Part shown: positions 1 through 5,298 of the stretch, piece after piece
Numbering within the stretch: position 1 is the stretch's first letter
How the letters are laid out: each line of letters begins with the position of its first letter
Source: an uncultured Bacteroidales bacterium
Lineage (GTDB): Bacteria > Bacteroidota > Bacteroidia > Bacteroidales > Bacteroidaceae
Assembly (NCBI GenBank): GCA_945788445.1
Contig: CALZMA010000030.1
Span: 1-8,812 of the forward strand
Length of the DNA: 8,812 bases
Direction: 5' to 3'
The notes under the pieces: generated by a model
Seen by the model: the letters and a program-made list of their open reading frames with translations, nothing else
The model's database searches: none
What the model was told of the DNA's origin: nothing
Made by a program: the position numbers and the translations under genes

Positions 1-9
1 TGGATTTGT

Positions 10-26
10 TTTTTCAAAGCCTGCGA
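10..26 (-). repeat. Fragment of a dispersed repeat, inverted copy
   Basis: These 17 bases are the exact reverse complement of 5128-5144, the start of the first full unit of the 21-bp array in front of the mechanosensitive channel gene. The match contains the core GCAGGCTTTGAAAAA. It sits at the window edge, so a longer array may continue to the left. A 17-bp exact match between two intergenic regions about 5 kb apart suggests a dispersed repeat family, but its extent cannot be judged here. Confidence 0.6.
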
Positions 27-69
27 TTGGTTGGGCGGAAGGCGGGAAGGGAAAATATTTTGGTGATAT

Positions 70-84
70 GCGCGCAATGCGCGC
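70..84. repeat. Short perfect palindrome at the left edge of the 42-bp array
   Basis: GCGCGCA at 70-76 and TGCGCGC at 78-84 are reverse complements around a single central A. The palindrome straddles the boundary where the 42-bp array begins. It may be a degenerate copy of the GCGTTCAACGC palindrome of the array units, or a protein or hairpin site. Confidence 0.5.
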
Positions 85-300
85 CCCGGTGTAATTTTAC
101 GTAGATGTCAAGCGTTCAACGCGCGCCCCGAAGGAAAATTACGTAGATGTCAAGTGTTCAACGCACGCCCCGAAGGAATTTTACGTAGGTACGAAGCGTT
201 CAACGCGCGCCCCGAAGTAAATTTACGTAGATGTCAAGCGTTCAACGCGCGCCCCGAAGTAAATTTACGTAGATGTCAAGCGTTCAACGCGCGCCCCGGA
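79..300. repeat. 42-bp tandem repeat array, five units plus a partial one
   Basis: Five contiguous 42-bp units occupy 79-120, 121-162, 163-204, 205-246 and 247-288, and a sixth begins at 289 and runs into the left arm of the large inverted repeat. Units 4 and 5 are identical; the first three differ by a few substitutions. Each unit holds GCGCGCCCCG, an AT-rich block ending in the palindrome TACGTA, and GCGTTCAAC. With the next unit's first bases the last motif forms the short palindrome GCGTT-C-AACGC. TACGTA occurs at 98, 140, 182, 224 and 266, exactly 42 bp apart. There are no unique spacers, so this is not CRISPR. The unit length is a multiple of three and the consensus lacks stops in some frames, which keeps reading frames open by chance. 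The outer end of the inverted-repeat arm shares the unit sequence, so the array looks like a tandem amplification of that edge. Confidence 0.9.
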
Positions 301-735
301 GGGGCAACGAGCTCCCAGCCCAGGGCAAGCGACCGAAGGGAGCGACACCCTGGGTTAGGCAGAGGCGTTTCCGACACGCCCCCGGAGGGGGCAAAAGCAA
401 CGATAGAGGCGTTCAAATGGTGGCGCACGCCGCGTGCAAATGCGACATCGCCGCGTCCAAATGCGACATCGCCGCGTCCAAATGCGACAACGGCGCGTCC
501 AAATGCGACAACACCGCGTCCAAATGCGATATCACCCCATTCAAATGCGATATCACCGCGTCCGAATGGGGCGACGCCGCGTTCAAATGCACCGATAAAT
601 CGCCCCTGCCGCTGCTTTTGCCCCCTCCGGGGGCGTATCGGACCGCATCCGGCATAACCCAGGGTGCCGCTCGCTGCGCTCGCTTGCCCTGGGCTGGGGG
701 CTTATTACCCCTTCGGGGTGCTCGTTGAACGCTTG
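277..735. repeat. Large imperfect inverted repeat (135-bp arms) around a 21-bp array
   Basis: The left arm (277-411) aligns without gaps to the reverse complement of the right arm (601-735), with about 110 of 135 bases identical by hand count. Both arms carry the same ordered set of small stems: GCGTT-C-AACGC; a C-rich triloop hairpin (293-305 and 707-719); a CCCAGGG...CCCTGGG stem (319-325 with 348-354, and 658-664 with 687-693); and a GCCCCC/GGGGGC triloop hairpin (378-392 and 620-634). Most differences fall in the linker at 355-370. The central 189 bp hold the 21-bp array. There is no transposase and no clear target-site duplication. It could be a non-autonomous element, a structured-RNA locus or an ancient inverted duplication; which one is not decided here. 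Confidence 0.85.
434..580. repeat. 21-bp tandem repeat array, seven units
   Basis: Seven contiguous 21-bp units start at 434, 455, 476, 497, 518, 539 and 560. A degenerate 23-bp relative lies at 411-433 and a partial unit starts at 581. The core is TCCAAATGCGACATCGCCGC with variation mainly in the CATCGCC part. The array forms the centre of the large inverted repeat. Because 21 is divisible by three and the unit has no stop in several frames, both strands stay open: the + strand would read a repeated ASKCDIA-type heptapeptide and the - strand a repeated LDAAMSH-type heptapeptide. Simultaneous openness of several frames argues for a DNA repeat rather than a gene. Confidence 0.9.
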
Positions 736-820
736 TGTACAAAATGAAATCCAAAACTATATTCATGAAACAACAGAACCCAATAAAAATAAATAAATCC
801 TTTGCCAAGGCTCTCGCCTT
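736..820. other. AT-rich intergenic spacer
   Basis: Between the large inverted repeat and the promoter cassettes lies an AT-rich stretch with no supported gene. It contains a 6-bp hairpin, CAAGGC (806-811) with GCCTTG (816-821), not followed by a T-run, and a TTTG at 801-804 that could be the -33 element of a decayed promoter whose -7 position (825-833, TATCATTTC) departs from consensus. Confidence 0.5.
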
Positions 821-847
821 GCACTATCATTTCATAAAATAGGCTGC

Positions 848-903
848 ACCGAATGCAGTACAAAAGGAAATCCTTTCGGCTTTCCTTTTGTACTGCATTC
901 GGT
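848..903. repeat. Perfect 23-bp inverted repeat of cassette copy A
   Basis: Bases 848-870 and 881-903 are perfect reverse complements (core GCAGTACAAAAGGAAA / TTTCCTTTTGTACTGC) around a 10-base loop at 871-880. The right arm contains the TTTG (887-890) of the promoter at 887-917, so the palindrome overlaps the -33 region. It could be an operator. If transcribed from further upstream it would form a very stable RNA hairpin. There is no U-tract right after it, so a simple intrinsic terminator is unlikely. Confidence 0.85.
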
Positions 904-917
904 TTGCACTATCTTTG
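887..917 (+). promoter_or_regulatory. Bacteroidetes-type promoter P1 (distal)
   Basis: TTTG at 887-890, 19 bases, then TATCTTTG at 910-917. This matches the Bacteroidetes -33/-7 consensus for the primary sigma factor (TTTG, 19-21 nt, TAnnTTTG). Transcription would start at roughly 922-926 and produce a leader of about 145 nt that includes the copy B hairpin. Confidence 0.7.
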
Positions 918-938
918 CATAAAATAGGCTGCACCTCA

Positions 939-980
939 GCAGTACAAAAGGAAATCCTTTCGGCTTTCCTTTTGTACTGC
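939..980. repeat. 16-bp inverted repeat of cassette copy B
   Basis: Bases 939-954 and 965-980 are perfect reverse complements with the same 10-base loop as copy A. The outer seven base pairs present in copy A are lost because the left arm reads CCTCA before GCAG. The right arm carries the TTTG at 971-974 used by the gene-proximal promoter. A transcript from the copy A promoter would include this hairpin in its leader; one from the copy B promoter would not. Confidence 0.8.
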
Positions 981-1001
981 ATTCGGTTTGCACTATCTTT
1001 G
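971..1001 (+). promoter_or_regulatory. Bacteroidetes-type promoter P2 (proximal) for the amidase operon
   Basis: TTTG at 971-974, 19 bases, then TATCTTTG at 994-1001, the same as P1 because of the cassette duplication. Transcription would start near 1006-1010, giving a leader of about 60 nt before the ATG at 1071. This places the promoter inside the longest open frame (from 888) and supports the downstream start. Confidence 0.8.
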
Positions 1002-1070
1002 CACCGTCTAAGGGAAACGCGGTGCGAAAAGGCCGTTTTTCCGCCTCAACTAAACCCAAAGTCCAAACCA

Positions 1071-2480
1071 ATGAAGCCCAAAAGCGTCATTCTCATCGTT
1101 CTCTCGTTCCTCCTCGGCGCACTTGCCGTGCTGGCGGAGAACGGCAAACACCACTTCACCCTCGTCATCGACGCAGGGCACGGCGGACACGACTCGGGCG
1201 CGCTCGGCAGCTACTCGAAGGAAAAGACCATCAACCTCAACGTGGCCCTCGCCTTCGGACGCCTCGTGGAGAACAACTGTCCCGACGTGAAGGTCGTCTA
1301 CACCCGCAAGCGCGACGTGTTCATCCCCCTCCAGCGCCGCGCGGACATCGCGAACCAAAACAAGGCCGACCTCTTCATCTCCATACACACCAATGCGCTC
1401 CCCGGAGGCCGCCAAGCCTACGGCGCAGAAACCTATTCGCTCGGTATGCACCGCGCCGCCGCCAACCTCGACGTGGCCAAGCGCGAAAACTCCGTCATCA
1501 CGCTCGAAAGCGACTACCAGCGCACCTACGAGGGCTTCGACCCCAACAAGGCGGAGAGCTACGTGATCTTCGAAATCATGCAGGACCACTACATGAAGCA
1601 GAGCGTGGACCTCGCACAGTGCATCCAGAAGTCGTACAAGCAGGCCGGCCGCCCCGACAAGGGCGTTCACCAGGCGGGCTTCCTGGTGCTCCGCAACACG
1701 TCGATGCCCTCGGTGCTCACCGAACTGGGCTTCATCACCACGCCCTCGGAAGAGGAATACCTCAACTCCGAAAAGGGCATCACGGAAATGAGCCGAAGCA
1801 TCTACAACGGCTTCCTCGCCTTCCGGCGCAAGTACGACAAGACGGCACACGACCTCCCGCCCGACCTCCCCGCCAAGGTGGAGGAAGCGAAGCCGCAACT
1901 GGCACAGAACACGCCCCAGACCAACGAGGTGGAAGTAGTGCCCGTGCCCACAGTGCCTACGGAAAGAAAGGTAGATACGCCCGCCCCCGAGCCCAAGCCC
2001 GCCGCCAAGGAAACGAAGCCTGCGCAGAAGGAAACCAAACCCGCCGCCAAGGAAACCAAGCCTGCGCAGAAGGAAACCAAGCCCGCCGCCAAGGAAACGA
2101 AGCCTGCGCAGAAGGAAACCAAGCCTGCGCAGAAGGACACCAAGCCCGCCGCCAAAGGCTCCAAGTCCGCCAACGGCAAGAAAGAAACCGCGAAGAAGAA
2201 GCCTGAGCCCAAGGGACCGAAAATCGTCTACCGCGTACAGGTCGGCGCCGGCAAGAAAGAGATTTCCCCGAAAGACAGCCAGTTCAAGGGCCTCGCCATC
2301 ACCCGCGTGAAGGAAGGCAGCCTCTACAAATACTTCTACGGCAGCTATTCCACCTACGCCGAAGCCCAGAAGGGCCTCCGCAAGGCAAAAGAGAAAATCC
2401 CCGGAGCCTACCTCGTGGCCTACGTCGACGGCAAGGCCGTCTCGGTACAGGAAGCCCGCAACAAGGAACAGAAAAAGTAA
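1071..2480 (+). CDS. N-acetylmuramoyl-L-alanine amidase (Amidase_3) with C-terminal SPOR domain
   Basis: The gene encodes a 469-residue secreted zinc amidase that cleaves the bond between MurNAc and L-Ala in peptidoglycan, probably during cell separation. Residues 1-22 form a signal peptide ending LAVLA before ENGK. The Amidase_3 domain spans about 29-255: DAGHGG (H37), E51, SIHTN (H106) and LTELGF (E218) supply the expected zinc ligands and catalytic glutamate. Residues 309-364 are eight heptapeptide repeats of the KPAAKET/KPAQKET type, a basic linker. Residues 385-457 (YRVQVGAG ... YKYFYGSYSTYAEAQ) look like a SPOR domain, which binds peptidoglycan lacking stem peptides. The ATG at 1071 was chosen because the frame upstream to 888 runs through the promoters and palindromes and a signal peptide begins exactly here. 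The gene lies 18 bp before the MCE gene. The family is certain; the substrate role is inferred. Confidence 0.93.
   Translation: MKPKSVILIVLSFLLGALAVLAENGKHHFTLVIDAGHGGHDSGALGSYSKEKTINLNVALAFGRLVENNCPDVKVVYTRKRDVFIPLQRRADIANQNKADLFISIHTNALPGGRQAYGAETYSLGMHRAAANLDVAKRENSVITLESDYQRTYEGFDPNKAESYVIFEIMQDHYMKQSVDLAQCIQKSYKQAGRPDKGVHQAGFLVLRNTSMPSVLTELGFITTPSEEEYLNSEKGITEMSRSIYNGFLAFRRKYDKTAHDLPPDLPAKVEEAKPQLAQNTPQTNEVEVVPVPTVPTERKVDTPAPEPKPAAKETKPAQKETKPAAKETKPAQKETKPAAKETKPAQKETKPAQKDTKPAAKGSKSANGKKETAKKKPEPKGPKIVYRVQVGAGKKEISPKDSQFKGLAITRVKEGSLYKYFYGSYSTYAEAQKGLRKAKEKIPGAYLVAYVDGKAVSVQEARNKEQKK
1995..2162 (+). repeat. Coding minisatellite: eight 21-bp units in the amidase linker
   Basis: Eight in-frame 21-bp units encode the Lys/Ala/Pro-rich heptapeptides between the catalytic and SPOR domains. 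AAKET and AQKET forms mostly alternate, giving a 42-bp higher-order period; the last two units diverge (AQKDT, AAKGS). Near-identical codon use between units points to recent expansion by slippage or unequal recombination, so linker length probably varies between strains. Confidence 0.9.
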
Positions 2481-2498
2481 CCCCCATTACCCGCACTT

Positions 2499-3416
2499 AT
2501 GAAAAAGGAAACAAAAATCGCGCTCACGGCCGTGGTAGCCCTCTTCCTGCTCTTCATCGGCATCAACTTCCTCAAGGGCATCAACGTGTTCCAAGCCACC
2601 AACACCTACTACGTGAAGTTCAAGGACGTGGCAGGCCTGGCCGTGTCGAACCCCGTATACGCCAACGGCTACCCCGTGGGCATCGTGCGCACCATACGAT
2701 ACGACTACGGACGCGGCGAGAGCGTACTCGTGGCCATTGAACTCGACGACGAAATGACCGTGCCCAAGGGCACACGCGCCGAACTCGAAACGGAACTCAT
2801 GGGCGGCGTGAAAATGCACCTGATGCTCGGCCCCAACCCCGCCGACCTCGTGGCACACGGCGACACCATCTCCGGCGGCATGCACGAAGGCGCCATGGAG
2901 AAGATGCAGGCGCTCATCCCGACCCTCGAGACCATGCTCCCGAAGGTGGACTCCATCATGGGAAACCTCAACCGCATCACCGCCGACCCGGCCCTCATCG
3001 AAACGCTCCACAACACGGCAGCCCTGACGGCCGAACTGCGCCAGACCACGGCGCAGCTCAACGCCATGATGCAGAAGGACATTCCCCAGGCCGTGGCTCA
3101 CCTCAACCGCACCCTGGCCAACACCGAACAGCTCACCGGCAACCTGGCCAAGCTCGACGTGCAGCAGACGCTCAACCAGGTGAACTCCACGCTCAGCGGC
3201 GCACAGCAGCTCACCGAGCGCCTCACCTCCACCACCACCTTCCTCGACTCGAAGCTGCAGTCCACCGACAACACCCTGGGCCTCTTCCTGAACGACCGCG
3301 GCGTCTATGACAACCTCAACGCCACCCTCGCCCACTCCGACTCGCTGCTCATCGACCTCAAGGCCCACCCCAAGCGCTACGTACACTTCTCCATCTTCGG
3401 CAAGAAGGACAAATAG
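2499..3416 (+). CDS. MCE/MlaD-family lipid-transport protein
   Basis: The protein has 305 residues. A short basic N-terminus is followed by one membrane helix (about 8-25) that would anchor it in the inner membrane with the rest in the periplasm. Residues about 36-115 form an MCE domain: YYVKFKDVAGLAVSNPVYANGYPVGIV resembles the MlaD-type start in split form (VAGL, then NGYPVG), and ELMGGVKMHL is the usual end. The remainder is helical and rich in Gln, Thr and Leu, as expected for the coiled C-terminal part of MCE proteins, and the tail HPKRYVHFSIFGKK is, from memory, typical of Bacteroidetes members. The family carries phospholipids between membranes with an MlaE/MlaF transporter, but no permease or ATPase gene is present here. 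The 18-bp gap to the amidase indicates co-transcription. The start is the first ATG after the amidase stop. Exact substrate unknown. Confidence 0.88.
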   Translation: MKKETKIALTAVVALFLLFIGINFLKGINVFQATNTYYVKFKDVAGLAVSNPVYANGYPVGIVRTIRYDYGRGESVLVAIELDDEMTVPKGTRAELETELMGGVKMHLMLGPNPADLVAHGDTISGGMHEGAMEKMQALIPTLETMLPKVDSIMGNLNRITADPALIETLHNTAALTAELRQTTAQLNAMMQKDIPQAVAHLNRTLANTEQLTGNLAKLDVQQTLNQVNSTLSGAQQLTERLTSTTTFLDSKLQSTDNTLGLFLNDRGVYDNLNATLAHSDSLLIDLKAHPKRYVHFSIFGKKDK

Positions 3417-3491
3417 CCAACGCTCCACGCCCCTCCGGCCCGACCGCCGCGCGAGGCGCTTTCTCCAAGAGACACACGGCTTTTCAACCGT

Positions 3492-3552
3492 CCGGTGCCT
3501 GTGGCACGCCCTCCTCCCCGCGAGGCCGCGCCACAGGCACCGGCGCTTTTTT
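3492..3552 (+). terminator. Intrinsic terminator of the amidase-MCE operon
   Basis: A perfect 14-bp stem (3492-3505 with 3530-3543; core GGTGCCTGTGG / CCACAGGCACC) closes a 24-base GC-rich loop and is followed three bases later by six Ts (3547-3552). It lies 75 bp after the MCE stop and separates that operon from dnaA. Confidence 0.85.
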
Positions 3553-3657
3553 GTCGCCTCCGCATTTCTCTAATCCAGAAAAAAGAATGAATTTTGCAGT
3601 CCGCAAGGCCCGCGGACTGCCCGCACGGCCGCCGCAAGCCTTTATTCTGACACCACT
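3553..3657 (+). promoter_or_regulatory. dnaA upstream region with a 9-bp hairpin and no clear promoter
   Basis: The only -7-like sequence is GAATTTTG at 3589-3596, one mismatch from TAnnTTTG, with a weak TTTC at 3564-3567 at 21-nt spacing. Immediately after it, GCAGTCCGC (3596-3604) and GCGGACTGC (3612-3620) form a perfect 9-bp inverted repeat with a 7-base loop. If the promoter is real, the hairpin covers the transcription start and the early leader. I saw no TTATCCACA-like DnaA boxes, so neither autoregulation by DnaA nor an origin is supported here. Confidence 0.4.
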
Positions 3658-5028
3658 ATGAGCCCCACCACCCCACCCGCCTGGCTGCAATGCCTCGACA
3701 TGTTGCGAACCACCGTGCCTGCCCAGCAGTTCCGCACGTGGTTCGAGCCCTTGGAGTACGTCAGCTTCGAGGAGGGCGTGCTGTTGCTCTGTGTGCCCAA
3801 CCGCTTCTTCTACGACTATTTCGACAGCCACTTCGCGCCCTACCTCATGCAGGCCATGAAGGCCGTGTACGGGCCCACGGTGCAGCTGAAGTACAAGCTG
3901 AAGCCCGAACCCGTGCAGAACCCCGTGGTGGAGCCCCTCCTGAAGGTGGCACCCCCCGTGCAGAAGAACGCGCTCAACCCCGGGCAGCGCCCGGCCACCC
4001 TGCCGCCCATCGACCCGCAGCTCAACCCGCGCTACACCTTCGAGAACTTCGTGGAGGGCCAGAGCAACAAGCTCGCGCGCAACGTGGGGATCAGCATCAC
4101 CGACACGCCGGGCAAGGTAGCCTTCAACCCGTTCTTCCTCTACGGCCCGAGCGGCGTGGGCAAGACGCACCTGGTCAATGCCATCGGCGTGCGCATACGC
4201 GAAATGCACCCCGAGAAGCGCGTGCTCTTCGTCTCGGCCCACGTGTTCAAGACGCAGTACACCGACTCCGTCATCCACAACACGCAGAACGACTTCATCA
4301 ATTTCTACCAGACCATCGACGTGCTTATCATCGACGACATACAGGAGATAACCACGGCGAAGACGCAGCAGTCGTTCTTCCACATCTTCAACCACCTCCA
4401 GCAGAACAACCGGCAAATCATCATCACCTGCGACCGCCCGCCCGTGCTCCTCGCGGGCATGGAGGAGCGCATGCTCACGCGCTTCAAGTGGGGCATGACG
4501 GCCGAACTCGAGAAGCCCGACACGAAGCTCCGCCGCGACATCCTCATCTCGAAAATCCGCCGCGACGGACTCGTCATCCCGGCCGAGGTGGTGCAGTACA
4601 TCGCCGCACACGTGGAAAGCAGCGTGCGCGAACTGGAGGGCATCATCAACTCCATCATGGCCTACTCCGTAGTGGACAACTGCGAGATTGACCTGGAGCT
4701 GACGCAGCGCGTGGTGGCACGCGCCGTGAACCTCGAACGCAAGGAACTCTCGGCCGACGACATCGCAGCCACCGTGGGACAGCGCTACGGGGTGAAGCCG
4801 AAGGAAATGGCGTCGAAGAGCCGCAAGCAGACCATCGTGCAGGCGCGCCAGCTGGCCATGTACCTCATCCACAAATACACCGACATGACCTACTCGGGCC
4901 TCGGACGCATGTTCGGCAAGCGCGACCACAGCACCGTGCTCTACGCCTGCAACCAAGTGGCCCACCGCATCGGCGTGGAAAAGAACTTCCGGCGCGAAGT
5001 GGAGGAAATCGAGGCCACACTGAAATAG
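3658..5028 (+). CDS. dnaA: Chromosomal replication initiator protein DnaA
   Basis: The 456-residue protein is the ATP-dependent initiator that binds DnaA boxes and opens the origin. Domain I (about 1-80) contains the PAQQFRTWFEPL motif. A short domain II (about 85-120) is proline-rich. Domain III (about 125-345) is the AAA+ ATPase: Walker A GPSGVGKT at 163-170, Walker B LIIDDIQ at 223-229, a sensor-1 segment TCDRPP at 257-262 (usually TSDRPP), and the arginine finger in LTRFKWG (R275). Domain IV (about 365-456) is the DNA-binding helix-turn-helix, with QTIVQARQLAMYL and GKRDHSTVLYA at 420-430, close to the usual GGRDHTTVxHA signature. The ATG at 3658 fits the family's N-terminus. It is transcribed alone between two terminators. 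Identity is secure; the protein looks more Prevotella-like than Bacteroides-like from memory. Confidence 0.97.
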   Translation: MSPTTPPAWLQCLDMLRTTVPAQQFRTWFEPLEYVSFEEGVLLLCVPNRFFYDYFDSHFAPYLMQAMKAVYGPTVQLKYKLKPEPVQNPVVEPLLKVAPPVQKNALNPGQRPATLPPIDPQLNPRYTFENFVEGQSNKLARNVGISITDTPGKVAFNPFFLYGPSGVGKTHLVNAIGVRIREMHPEKRVLFVSAHVFKTQYTDSVIHNTQNDFINFYQTIDVLIIDDIQEITTAKTQQSFFHIFNHLQQNNRQIIITCDRPPVLLAGMEERMLTRFKWGMTAELEKPDTKLRRDILISKIRRDGLVIPAEVVQYIAAHVESSVRELEGIINSIMAYSVVDNCEIDLELTQRVVARAVNLERKELSADDIAATVGQRYGVKPKEMASKSRKQTIVQARQLAMYLIHKYTDMTYSGLGRMFGKRDHSTVLYACNQVAHRIGVEKNFRREVEEIEATLK

Positions 5029-5030
5029 CA

Positions 5031-5055
5031 GGGACGCCCGCGCGGCGTCCCTTTT
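5031..5055 (+). terminator. Intrinsic terminator after dnaA
   Basis: GGGACGCC (5031-5038) pairs with GGCGTCCC (5044-5051) around a 5-base loop and is followed directly by TTTT (5052-5055). It begins two bases after the dnaA stop codon. The T-run is short but the stem is GC-rich. Confidence 0.75.
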
Positions 5056-5108
5056 CGCCCTCCCGCCCGCAGCCCGCCGCCCCGCATCCGCCCGGAGGCC
5101 CGACGGCC

Positions 5109-5213
5109 GCAGGCTCCGGATTTTCAGTCGCAGGCTTTGAAAAACCGAAAGCAGGCTTTGAAAAACCGGAAGCAGGCCCTGGATTTCCTGAAGCAGGCTT
5201 TGGAGGGACAACA
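5109..5213. repeat. 21-bp tandem repeat array upstream of the channel gene
   Basis: Units start at 5109 (degenerate), 5130, 5151, 5172 (degenerate) and 5193 (partial), each beginning GCAGGC. The two best units share GCAGGCTTTGAAAAACCG. The sequence 5128-5144 recurs inverted at 10-26, so this is probably a dispersed family. The period is a multiple of three, which keeps a frame open upstream of the channel gene (repeated KNRKQAL); this is not taken as part of the protein. Some function in transcription cannot be excluded, but no promoter consensus is visible in it. Confidence 0.8.
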
Positions 5214-5231
5214 TCCCGGCCGCCGCGGCCG

Positions 5232-5279
5232 CCGCGGTGCCACACCATCATTTCCCGCGGGCGCACCGAAGCACCGCGG
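5232..5279. repeat. 9-bp inverted repeat before the channel gene
   Basis: CCGCGGTGC (5232-5240) and GCACCGCGG (5271-5279) are reverse complements separated by 30 bases, 20 bases before the chosen start codon of the channel gene. In such GC-rich DNA this could be chance, or it could form a leader hairpin. No Bacteroidetes promoter consensus is visible between 5056 and 5298. Confidence 0.35.
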
Positions 5280-5298
5280 GCCTCATGCTACCTATATC

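Larger units (their letters stand above)
821..1001 (+). repeat. Tandemly duplicated palindrome-promoter cassette (about 85-bp period)
   Basis: Copy A (821-905) and copy B (906-989) are near-identical direct repeats, and a third copy begins at 990 (GCACTATCTTTGCA) before the similarity ends. Each full copy runs from GCACTATC through AAAATAGGCTGCACC to a long palindrome and CATTCGGTTT. Differences are two substitutions near the start and a small substitution/deletion cluster in the left arm of copy B's palindrome. Each palindrome's right arm carries the TTTG -33 box of a promoter whose -7 box is the start of the next copy. Duplicating the cassette therefore duplicated the promoter upstream of the amidase gene. 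Confidence 0.85.

Noticed and set aside
79..580. CRISPR array
   Set aside because: The units are contiguous, with no unique spacers between repeats, and no cas genes are present.
154..728. Open frames on the + strand across the 42-bp and 21-bp arrays (154-657 and 273-728)
   Set aside because: They exist because the repeat units are multiples of three without stops. Two overlapping + frames and a - frame are open at once, there is no promoter or family match, and the products are simple repeats.
277..735. Insertion sequence or invertible promoter switch
   Set aside because: No transposase or recombinase gene, no target-site duplication, and the arms differ too much for a typical site-specific inversion; it is kept only as an unexplained inverted repeat.
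413..808. Minus-strand open frame across the inverted repeat and the 21-bp array
   Set aside because: It is open for the same reason as the + frames, with no promoter consensus on the minus strand and no recognisable domain.
832..1071. Minus-strand open frame of 79 codons with an internal duplicated peptide
   Set aside because: The duplication is simply the translated promoter cassette; the frame runs antisense through two good promoters.
3417..3657. Chromosomal origin next to dnaA
   Set aside because: No TTATCCACA-like boxes and no AT-rich unwinding region were seen on either side of dnaA.
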